From GCA-002050365 sp038235165 (GTDB lineage Bacteria; Acidobacteriota; Blastocatellia; Pyrinomonadales; Pyrinomonadaceae), in the NCBI GenBank assembly GCA_038235165.1, contig JBBSUG010000004.1, positions 62,001-126,000 of the forward strand: 64,000 nt of DNA. Reading direction: 5' to 3'. The position numbers and the translations under genes were made by a program. The notes under the pieces are model-generated. The model did not search any database and was not told the DNA's origin. It saw only the letters and a list, made by a program, of their open reading frames with translations. Within the stretch, counting starts at the first letter, position 1; every line of letters begins with the position of its first letter. Of this stretch, positions 17,357-25,138 are shown piece after piece.

Positions 17357-18310
17357 ATGCTGAATCACACTCCAAATACCGTCGCGCACATCCAAAACGA
17401 ACTTCGCAAAATTATCGTCGGGCAGGACGAAGTGATCGAACAAATTCTGGTCGCCATTTTCGCCGAAGGACACGCGCTTTTGGAAGGCGTTCCGGGAACG
17501 GCGAAAACTTTAATCGTCAAAACGCTGGCGCGAATTGTCGGCGCGAGATTTTCGCGGATTCAGTTTACGCCCGATCTGATGCCGTCGGACATTACGGGAA
17601 CGAATGTGTTCAATATGCAGAATTCGGAATTTTCCCTGCGTCCGGGTCCGATTTTCACCGATTTGCTGCTCGCCGATGAAATTAACCGTACGCCGCCGAA
17701 AACGCAGTCCGCGCTGCTCGAATCAATGGAGGAACGACAGACGACGATTGACGGCAAACGCTATCGCCTGTCGCCGCTGTTCACTGTTTTGGCGACGGAA
17801 AACCCGATTGAATACGAAGGCACCTACCCGCTGCCGGAAGCGCAACTCGACCGATTTCTGCTCAAAATTTTGATTGATTATCCGCCGCCGGAAGCGGAAC
17901 TGGAGATTATTTCACGCTGGGACGCAGGTTTCAATTCGCGTCATTTGGAACAAATCGAAGTGCTGCCGCTGGCGGAAGCGAATTCGGTTCAGAACTGCCG
18001 CGATGAAATAAAAGCGATGCGAACCGAAGCCGGAATTCAAAATTATATCGTCGAAATCGTTCAGAAAACGCGGGTTCATCCGACGATTCTTTACGGCGCG
18101 AGTCCCCGCGCATCGGTCGCGCTGCTGCTTTGTTCAAAAGCACTTGCCGCCATTCGCGGGCGCGATTTTTCAACGCCCGACGACGTGCGCGACGTGGTGA
18201 AACCGGTGTTGCGCCACCGTCTCGCGCTTCGCGCCGAAGCCGAACTTGACGGCGCGACGACCGACGCGGTAATCACCGACATTATCAAAACCGTCGAAAT
18301 TCCGCGTTGA
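17357..18310 (+). CDS. MoxR-family AAA+ ATPase
   Basis: 317 residues, full MoxR length. Walker A is at 44-51 (GVPGTAKT) and Walker B near 103-110 (LLLADEIN), then sensor-1 ATENP and an arginine-rich lid (YGASPRASVALL). MoxR ATPases act as chaperones that assemble or activate partner proteins, often with a DUF58 and VWA-domain protein encoded next to them. Here no DUF58 or VWA gene follows; an inverted-repeat element and an M13 peptidase gene come next, so this is an orphan or split moxR locus. Confidence 0.93.
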   Translation: MLNHTPNTVAHIQNELRKIIVGQDEVIEQILVAIFAEGHALLEGVPGTAKTLIVKTLARIVGARFSRIQFTPDLMPSDITGTNVFNMQNSEFSLRPGPIFTDLLLADEINRTPPKTQSALLESMEERQTTIDGKRYRLSPLFTVLATENPIEYEGTYPLPEAQLDRFLLKILIDYPPPEAELEIISRWDAGFNSRHLEQIEVLPLAEANSVQNCRDEIKAMRTEAGIQNYIVEIVQKTRVHPTILYGASPRASVALLLCSKALAAIRGRDFSTPDDVRDVVKPVLRHRLALRAEAELDGATTDAVITDIIKTVEIPR

Positions 18311-18318
18311 TAAAAATT

Positions 18319-18449
18319 CGGGAGTGCAGACAACTCGTCCGCCAGCGACAGCGAAGCAAGACGTTGTATTCGTTGTCCGGCGAAATATATGTTGACATCA
18401 TTTCAACATTCGCTTTGCTCTGTTGGCGGACGAGCCGTCCGCGCTCCCG
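18319..18449. repeat. 131-bp inverted-repeat element
   Basis: Terminal arms 18319-18344 and 18424-18449 match in inverse orientation at 22 of 26 positions (CGGGAG....CTCGTCCGCCA). The interior holds further partial complementarity (GCGAAGCAA near the left arm, TTCGCTTTGC near the right). It fills most of the 233-nt gap between moxR and the M13 peptidase gene and looks like a MITE- or REP-type intergenic element. A similar one lies at 55110-55227. Confidence 0.7.
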
Positions 18450-18543
18450 GTTTGAAAAATTTTACACGAATGTGAAACATTTTTGCTTTCCATCCGTAGA
18501 AAACGCATCAAAATTACCAAAAAACTAAACACAGGAGAGATAA

Positions 18544-20568
18544 ATGCTTAAATTCAGTTTACGATTCGTCATCGCTCTGACCGTTTTTTCGTTCGTTCAT
18601 TCGTCAGTCACGGCACAGGTTCCGGCTTTCGATATAACCAGAATGGATACTTCGGTCGAGGCGTGTACGGATTTCTTTCAGTATGCCAACGGCAATTGGA
18701 TAAAAAATACGCAAATTCCCGCCGCTTATTCGCGCTGGGGAACTTTCAATATATTGGCGGATAATAACAACAACGCTTTGAAAACAATTTTGGATGCCGA
18801 CACGCAGGCGCAAGCCGCCGTTGGCAGCGACGAACGATTAATCGGCGATTTTTACGCTTCCTGTATGGACGAAGCGGCGATTGAAAAAGCCGGTATCACG
18901 CCGCTCAATCCTTATTTCAGCGAAATCGGTAAAATTAAGAATTTAAAAGACGTGCAGCGCGAAATTGCGATGATGCACAATATGGGCATTCCGGCACTGT
19001 TCGGTTTCGGTGCAGGCGCGGACGCGAAAAACAGTTCGCTGAATATTGCCAACGCCGGACAGGGCGGTTTGAGTTTGCCGAACCGCGATTTTTATTTGAA
19101 CGGTGACCCGAAATCACAGGAAACCCGCGCTAAATTTCGTGAATATGTGACGAATATGTTCGAGCTTTTGGGCGAGAATGGAGATACGGCACGCGGACAC
19201 GCGCAGACGGTGATTCAGATTCAAACCCGTTTGGCGATGGCTTCAAAAGCTCCGGTCGAACTGCGCGATCCGCAAAAACGCTACAATAAAAGAACACTGG
19301 CGCAACTCGCCGAAATGACCCCGAATTTTTCGTGGACGGATTACTTGGCGACGCGCAATGTGCCGACCGTCACCGAAATTAACGTCGGACAGCCTGATTT
19401 CTTTACGGAAGTCAATAAATTGCTGGCTGACGTTTCGGTTGTCGAATGGAAAACATATCTGAAATGGATGACGCTGAATTCTTCCGCGACTCGTCTGTCC
19501 AAATCGTTTGTTGACGAAAATTTTAATTTTTACAGTAAATTTCTGACCGGCACGAAAGAACAGCAGCCGCGCTGGAAACGCTGTGTCGCCGCTACCGATG
19601 GCGCGGTCGGCGAAGCTCTCGGCACGGAATTCGTCAAAAAGAATTTCACGCCTGCCGCCCAGCAGCGCGTCGGTGAATTGATTGACAATTTATTTGCGGC
19701 TTACCGCGAACGCATCGAACAGGCTGATTGGATGGTCCCTGAAACAAAGGAAAAAGCTCTTTTGAAACTCAACGCCTACCAGCGCAAAATCGGTTTCAAT
19801 ACCAAACCGCGCGGTTACGCCGGACTCAAACTCGAACGTGGTTCTTTCTTTCAAAATACGAGGAACGTCGCGCAGTTTGAAATTGACCGCAACATCAAAG
19901 ATGTCGGCGAAAAAGTTGACAAAACGCGCTGGGGAATGACACCGCCGACCGTCAATGCCTACTATAATGCGAGTTACAACGAAATTGTCTTTCCCGCCGG
20001 GATTTTGCAGCCGCCGTTTTTCAACGCCGATGCTGACGACGCGATCAATTACGGTGCCATCGGCGCAGTCATCGGTCACGAAATCACGCACGGTTTTGAC
20101 GACAGCGGAAGCCAGTATGACGCGGAAGGCAATTTGAAAATGTGGTGGACACCGGAAGACCGCAAAAAATTTGACGAACGCGCTTCCTGCGTCGCCGACC
20201 AATTTAACGGCTATCAAATTCAGGAAGGCTTGAATATCAACGGCAGATTGACGCTCGGCGAAAATTTGGCTGATCTCGGCGGTTTGACGATGGCTTACGC
20301 GGCTTATCAAAAATCTCTCGAAGGCAAACCGAAACCGGCAAACATTGATGGTTTTACGCCGGAACAAAGATTCTTTTTAGGCTACGCGCAGGTGTGGGCG
20401 ACCAAATCAACCGATGCGTTTGAACGCCAGCAGGTTTTGACCGACCCGCATTCAAACGCCCGTTACCGCGTTGACGGACCGTTATCGAACTTGCCGCAGT
20501 TTGCTCAAGCATTCTCCTGCGAACAGGACAACAAAATGGTGAGAGCGACTGCCTGTAAAATTTGGTAA
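18544..20568 (+). CDS. Secreted M13-family (neprilysin-like) zinc metallopeptidase
   Basis: 674 residues with a signal peptide (about 1-25, ending VTAQ). M13 hallmarks: H512-E-I-T-H516 (zinc ligands and catalytic Glu), E573-N-L-A-D577 (third zinc ligand), N-A-Y-Y substrate motif (NAYYNASYNEIVFPAGIL, in part), and the C-terminal ending C-K-I-W like the family's CxxW. It would hydrolyse oligopeptides outside the cytoplasm. A clean AGGAGA ribosome site precedes the ATG. Single gene, closed by a strong terminator. Confidence 0.95.
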   Translation: MLKFSLRFVIALTVFSFVHSSVTAQVPAFDITRMDTSVEACTDFFQYANGNWIKNTQIPAAYSRWGTFNILADNNNNALKTILDADTQAQAAVGSDERLIGDFYASCMDEAAIEKAGITPLNPYFSEIGKIKNLKDVQREIAMMHNMGIPALFGFGAGADAKNSSLNIANAGQGGLSLPNRDFYLNGDPKSQETRAKFREYVTNMFELLGENGDTARGHAQTVIQIQTRLAMASKAPVELRDPQKRYNKRTLAQLAEMTPNFSWTDYLATRNVPTVTEINVGQPDFFTEVNKLLADVSVVEWKTYLKWMTLNSSATRLSKSFVDENFNFYSKFLTGTKEQQPRWKRCVAATDGAVGEALGTEFVKKNFTPAAQQRVGELIDNLFAAYRERIEQADWMVPETKEKALLKLNAYQRKIGFNTKPRGYAGLKLERGSFFQNTRNVAQFEIDRNIKDVGEKVDKTRWGMTPPTVNAYYNASYNEIVFPAGILQPPFFNADADDAINYGAIGAVIGHEITHGFDDSGSQYDAEGNLKMWWTPEDRKKFDERASCVADQFNGYQIQEGLNINGRLTLGENLADLGGLTMAYAAYQKSLEGKPKPANIDGFTPEQRFFLGYAQVWATKSTDAFERQQVLTDPHSNARYRVDGPLSNLPQFAQAFSCEQDNKMVRATACKIW

Positions 20569-20676
20569 CGAGCCGCACAATAGAAGTATGAAAATCAACC
20601 GCCATGTAATCAGCATTATTACCGACCGGGACTTTACTCGAAAGAGTTGAGCCAAAGGTAAAACTTTGCTTAAATG

Positions 20677-20711
20677 AGTCCCAAGTCAATTAACGGCTTG
20701 GGACTTTTTCA
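20677..20711 (+). terminator. Terminator of the M13 peptidase gene
   Basis: AGTCCCAAG at 20677-20685 pairs with CTTGGGACT at 20697-20705, followed by TTTTTC. A short ATTTTGGATTTTGGATT direct repeat comes after it (about 20726-20742). Confidence 0.88.
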
Positions 20712-20827
20712 TTTTGAATTTTAGATTTTGGATTTTGGATTGCGTATTTATATTCGATAAATGATAAAATTTGAACTTTTGAAACGCGCGGCAGACACAA
20801 AAAATATTGACACCTAACCGCCGATAA

Positions 20828-23704
20828 ATGACAACCGACATTATGAGTGAAACTTTAGACCTGAAAAAAACTGTTAATTTACCGAAAACGAATTTCGCCC
20901 AAAAAGCGAATCTTGGACAGAGTGAACCGGCGCGGCTGCAAAAATGGACGGATGAAAAACTTTACGAAAAGATTCGTGAAACGAGGAAAGACGCGGAAAA
21001 ATTTATTCTGCACGACGGTCCGCCGTATGCGAACGCCGACATTCACATCGGCACCGCGCTCAATAAAATACTCAAAGATTTCGTCGTCAAATCGCGCTCG
21101 ATGATGGGTTTCGACGCGCCTTACGTTCCCGGTTACGATTGTCACGGGCTGCCGATTGAAACTTACGTCGAGAAAAAACTGGCGGAAAAAGGTAAAAACC
21201 GCAAAGATTTGCCCGTTTCGACGTTTCGCCGATTGTGCCGCGAACACGCTGCCAAAGCGATGGACGGGCAAACCAAAGATTTTAAGCGGCTCGGCGTTTT
21301 CGGCGAATGGGAAAATCCGTATTTAACGATGTCGAACGATTACGAAGCGGAAACGGCACGGCTGTTCGGCACGTTTTTGGAGCGCGGTTATGTTTACAAA
21401 GGTTTGCGTCCGGTTTACTGGTGCGTTCATGACCAAACCGCGCTCGCCGAAGCCGAGGTCGAATACCGCGAACACACATCGCCGTCGGTTTACGTGAAAT
21501 TTCCGATGGTTTCGGATTTGAGTTCGATTAACGAAAGTCTAAAAGGGAAAAATGTTTTCGCCGTCATCTGGACGACCACGCCGTGGACTCTGCCCGCAAA
21601 TTTGGGAATCTCTGTGCATCCCGATTTTGATTATTCGGCGATTGAAGCCAACGGCGAAGTTTATCTCGTCGCGTCTGAGCTGGCAAAATCTTTTGCCGAA
21701 CTGTGCGGTTTGGGAGAGACGAAAGAATTGGCGCGATTTAAAGGTAAACAACTTGATAAACTCGAAGCCAAACACCCGTGGCTCGACCGCACTTCGTTGC
21801 TGATGAACGGGACGCACGTCACGCTCGGCGAAGCCGACGCGGAAGTCGAACTGGATGTTAAAGATGCGCGGGAAACATCGAAAAAGTCCGGTACCGGACT
21901 GGTTCACACCGCGCCCGGACACGGACACGACGACTTCGTGATCGGTAAAAATTACGGTTTGGAAGTTTACTGTCCGGTTGATAACGGCGGCAAATTTACG
22001 GCGGAAGTCGAACGCTTCGGCGGCGAGTTTATTTTCAGAGCGAATCCGAAAATCGTCGAATTTATGCGCGAATCGGGTGCGCTGTTGTTTACGGAAGACT
22101 ACAATCACCGCTATCCGCACTGTTGGCGGTGCAAAAATCCGGTCATTTTTCGCGCCACGCCGCAGTGGTTCATTTCGATGGACGCGCAAGCTAAAACCGG
22201 CGAAGAAATTTCTCTGCGCGAAAACGCTCTGCGCGAAGTTGAAAAGGTTAATTGGCATCCGAACTGGGGCAGAGGTCGGATGCAGAATATGTTCAAGAAC
22301 CGACCCGATTGGTGCGTTTCGCGTCAAAGAGTGTGGGGCGTGCCGATCCCCGTTTTTTACTGCAATGACTGTGATGAAGCGGTCGCTGATGTCGAGATTG
22401 TCAATCACGTCGCCGATATTTTCCAAAAGGAGACGGCGGACGCTTGGTATAACCGTGAAGCCCGTGATTTACTGCCCGAAAATTACAAATGCGCGAAATG
22501 TGAAGGACAAGATTTTACTAAAGAAACCGATATTTTGGATGTTTGGTTCGACTCCGGCTCGTCGTGCGTTGCCGTTCTCGAAACGCGGGAAAATCTGCGG
22601 TTTCCGGCGGATGTTTATCTCGAAGGCGGCGACCAGTTTCGCGGTTGGTTTAACTCCAGCTTGATGTGCGGACTCGCCGCGCACGACGAATCGCCGTATC
22701 GCAATCTGCTAACGCACGGCTGGGTCGTTGACGGCGAAGGCAAGCAAATGCACAAATCAACCGGCAACGCCGTGTCGCCGAATGAAGTCGTGGGTAAATC
22801 GGGCGCGGAAATATTGCGTTTGTGGGCGGCGGCGGTTGATTACACCGAAGATATGCGCGTTTCCGATGAAATTTTGTCGCGCATCGTGGACGCATACCGC
22901 AAATTTAGAAACACGCTGCGCTATGCGCTCGGCAACTTAGACGGCTTTAATCCAGACTCCGACACGGTTGCGCTCGCTGAAATGCAGGAAATTGACCGTT
23001 GGGCGTTGGCGGAATTGGACAACTTAGTCACAAAGGTTGTTCACGGCTACGAAAAATACAATTTTCAAGCCGCTTACCAGGCGATTTATAATTTTATGAC
23101 CGTCACGCTGTCGGCGCGATATTTCGACATCATCAAAGACCGGCTGTATATTTACGCGCCGCATTCGGTCGAACGCCGTTCGGCGCAAACTGCGCTTTAT
23201 AAAATTACAGACAGTTTGTGCCGTCTGCTCGCGCCGATGCTGACTTTTACGGCTGACGAAGCGTGGGAAAATCTGCCGCACCAAAAACTGGAATCCGTTC
23301 ATCTGGCAGAGTTTCCGAAAGTTTCGGGCGCGGACAATTCACAGCTTTTATCCGATTGGGAACGGATTTTTTCGATCCGCGACGAAGTTCTAAAAAAATT
23401 GGAAGAAGCCAGAACCGCAAAGCTGATCGGCTCTTCTTTGGAAGCGAAAATAATTTTGACGACCGACAAAGACACAACGTATTTTCTGCTGCCGTATTAC
23501 GAAGATTTGCGCTACATTTTTATCGTTTCGCAGGTTGAAGTTCATCAGGGCGACAAATTTAATATCGAAATACAAAAAGCCGACGGCGCGAAATGCGAAC
23601 GCTGTTGGAATTATTCAACGCGGGTCGGTGAATTTGAAAAATATCCGACGGTTTGCGAACGCTGCGCGTCGGCGTTAAACGAAATCGAAAATAATATGAG
23701 GTAG
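20828..23704 (+). CDS. ileS: Isoleucyl-tRNA synthetase
   Basis: 958-residue class I synthetase that charges tRNA-Ile and edits valine. The HIGH-box is H73-I-G-T76, preceded by DGPPYAN, and the CP1 editing region has TTPWTLPAN and GTGLVHTAPGHG. The KMSKS-like site is at about 638-643 (Q-M-H-K-S, followed by TGN). The C-terminal zinc finger is C-E-R-C-W-N...C-E-R-C. ATG 20828 is used; an internal ATG at 20843 is possible. It is followed after 4 nt by the aspartic protease gene and then lspA, a variation of the common ileS-lspA arrangement. Confidence 0.97.
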   Translation: MTTDIMSETLDLKKTVNLPKTNFAQKANLGQSEPARLQKWTDEKLYEKIRETRKDAEKFILHDGPPYANADIHIGTALNKILKDFVVKSRSMMGFDAPYVPGYDCHGLPIETYVEKKLAEKGKNRKDLPVSTFRRLCREHAAKAMDGQTKDFKRLGVFGEWENPYLTMSNDYEAETARLFGTFLERGYVYKGLRPVYWCVHDQTALAEAEVEYREHTSPSVYVKFPMVSDLSSINESLKGKNVFAVIWTTTPWTLPANLGISVHPDFDYSAIEANGEVYLVASELAKSFAELCGLGETKELARFKGKQLDKLEAKHPWLDRTSLLMNGTHVTLGEADAEVELDVKDARETSKKSGTGLVHTAPGHGHDDFVIGKNYGLEVYCPVDNGGKFTAEVERFGGEFIFRANPKIVEFMRESGALLFTEDYNHRYPHCWRCKNPVIFRATPQWFISMDAQAKTGEEISLRENALREVEKVNWHPNWGRGRMQNMFKNRPDWCVSRQRVWGVPIPVFYCNDCDEAVADVEIVNHVADIFQKETADAWYNREARDLLPENYKCAKCEGQDFTKETDILDVWFDSGSSCVAVLETRENLRFPADVYLEGGDQFRGWFNSSLMCGLAAHDESPYRNLLTHGWVVDGEGKQMHKSTGNAVSPNEVVGKSGAEILRLWAAAVDYTEDMRVSDEILSRIVDAYRKFRNTLRYALGNLDGFNPDSDTVALAEMQEIDRWALAELDNLVTKVVHGYEKYNFQAAYQAIYNFMTVTLSARYFDIIKDRLYIYAPHSVERRSAQTALYKITDSLCRLLAPMLTFTADEAWENLPHQKLESVHLAEFPKVSGADNSQLLSDWERIFSIRDEVLKKLEEARTAKLIGSSLEAKIILTTDKDTTYFLLPYYEDLRYIFIVSQVEVHQGDKFNIEIQKADGAKCERCWNYSTRVGEFEKYPTVCERCASALNEIENNMR

Positions 23705-23708
23705 AATT

Positions 23709-24194
23709 ATGAGTCTGAGAATTGCGGCGAAGAAACATAAACCGAAAGTCGAATACAAGACAGGAGTCAATGAGATGGGATTAGTGTATGCGGAAATTGA
23801 ATTATTCAACGCGGGCGAAATGTATGAGTTTCGTAAGGGTATTATTTCAGAAGAAAAAATCAAGCGCGTCAAGGTAAAATCTCTTGTTGATACGGGTTCT
23901 TATATGTTGACGATTAACGACAAAATAAGAAATCAACTGGGATTACCGTTAATTGAAAAACAGTTTTCGGTTCTCGCGGACGATTCTGAAATTGAGGTCG
24001 AAATTGTCGGACCCGTCGAGATTCGTTTTGAAAACCGGCGCACGTCGGTTGACGCGGTTGTTCTTCCCAATTCCAGCGAAGTTCTGCTCGGCGCGATTCC
24101 GATGGAAGATATGGACGTTTTGGTTGACCCGCGCCAGCAAAAACTCGTCGTTAATCCGAAACACCCTTACGTGGCGACAAAATATTTGAAATAA
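23709..24194 (+). CDS. Clan AA retropepsin-like aspartic protease
   Basis: 161 residues. The single active-site triad D61-T-G63 (VDTGSYMLTI) lies in the usual context of a bacterial clan AA (gag-pol-like) aspartic protease, followed by the second hydrophobic strand and the V-L-L-G-A-I-P-M flap/helix segment. Such proteins work as homodimers, each giving one Asp. No signal peptide or membrane segment, so cytoplasmic. It sits between ileS and lspA with 4 and about 50 nt spacing, so it is probably co-transcribed. Target unknown. Confidence 0.85.
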   Translation: MSLRIAAKKHKPKVEYKTGVNEMGLVYAEIELFNAGEMYEFRKGIISEEKIKRVKVKSLVDTGSYMLTINDKIRNQLGLPLIEKQFSVLADDSEIEVEIVGPVEIRFENRRTSVDAVVLPNSSEVLLGAIPMEDMDVLVDPRQQKLVVNPKHPYVATKYLK

Positions 24195-24245
24195 ATTCGG
24201 CGCAAACCGGTCTCGCTTTATTTTTGGGTTTCTTTGAACTAGAAT

Positions 24246-24770
24246 TTGTTTGTGATTAAAAAAGATTTTTACTGGAAATTTGCATATCTGTTAATGGCGG
24301 GCGGCGTTTTTCTGATTGACCAGATAAGTAAAGCGTGGGCGATCAGAAAACTGCGTTTTTTCGGCGAACGGGAATTTATTCCGAACTTTTTGAACTTTGC
24401 CTACGCGCAAAACAGGGGCGTGGCATTCAGCTTTTTAGACGATCACGGCGATGTCGGACGTTGGGGACTTTCCGCCGTCGCCAGTGTTGCCGGAATTTTG
24501 GTTTTATACTATTTTTGGCGAACGCCTAAAGCTCACGACCGGCTGTTAGGCGCGTTGGGACTGCTGTTGGCAGGAATTGCCGGCAATGTCGCCGACCGCA
24601 TCCGGCTTGGTTTTGTCATTGATTTTATTGATGTGCAATTCGGCAGTTGGCATTATCCGACTTTTAATATCGCGGATATGGCAATTTGCATCGGCGCGGG
24701 TCTGCTCATCTGGGATATGTTCGTATCGAAAAAGACGACGGACGCGGACGGCAGCGGTGAGAAGAACTAG
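24246..24770 (+). CDS. lspA: Lipoprotein signal peptidase (signal peptidase II)
   Basis: 174 residues, four membrane segments. The two catalytic aspartates are in their motifs: GNVADRIRLGFVIDFIDV (N-x-x-D-R and the conserved V-x-D-F) and PTFNIADMAI. It cleaves diacylglyceryl-modified prolipoproteins at the lipobox Cys in the inner membrane. TTG 24246 or GTG 24252 are both possible starts; no ATG is in range. Lipoproteins such as the one at 58308 would be its substrates. Confidence 0.94.
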   Translation: MFVIKKDFYWKFAYLLMAGGVFLIDQISKAWAIRKLRFFGEREFIPNFLNFAYAQNRGVAFSFLDDHGDVGRWGLSAVASVAGILVLYYFWRTPKAHDRLLGALGLLLAGIAGNVADRIRLGFVIDFIDVQFGSWHYPTFNIADMAICIGAGLLIWDMFVSKKTTDADGSGEKN

Positions 24771-24841
24771 CAGTTTTGCTAATTTGTGACCTTTATTTTA
24801 CCGAGTGCTGCCTCTCATCACTGCTGCTGTCTGCTTGCTGG

Positions 24842-25126
24842 TCACGGGCACGGATAAGGGACACAGCAGCCACCACAATTAAAACATCCTTCAGGACATT
24901 CGACAAAATGACTTTCGCTCACCATTTGACTTTGATATTTTTTAATTATCGGCATCAAAATTTGTTCAAACTCTTCCGCACGTTCGACCCTTTCTATTTC
25001 ATCCTTGTTTTCCAAGAAATAACGCATCGCGGTCATTTCCAATGCGTCAAGCACCGTTCTGAATCGAATATACGCTTCGGGAAAATTCTTTGATCCTTTC
25101 TCTGTAATAGTTTTATTTTCTTCCAT
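24842..25126 (-). CDS. Small Cys-rich peptide behind a Ser/Thr kinase gene
   Basis: 94-residue protein without a recognised family. The first about 75 residues are charged and helical (FRTVLDAL, AMRYFLENKDEIERVERAEE, cited in parts). The last 20 switch abruptly to a Cys/Gly/Pro-rich tail with six Cys: ECPEGCFNCGGCCVPYPCP. A leader plus Cys-rich core is the layout of a modified peptide precursor, but no modification enzyme or transporter is adjacent. A metal-binding tail is the other option. It starts 12 nt after the kinase stop with an AGGAG site in between, so it is co-expressed with the kinase. Confidence 0.65.
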   Translation of the reverse strand: MEENKTITEKGSKNFPEAYIRFRTVLDALEMTAMRYFLENKDEIERVERAEEFEQILMPIIKKYQSQMVSESHFVECPEGCFNCGGCCVPYPCP

Positions 25127-25138
25127 CCGTTTTTTCTC

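Noticed and set aside
19690..20367. 225-residue open frame antisense to the M13 peptidase
   Set aside because: Shadow frame; the sense strand carries all M13 motifs.
21539..22426. 295-residue open frame antisense to ileS
   Set aside because: Shadow of the strong synthetase frame, with no ribosome site and no family likeness.
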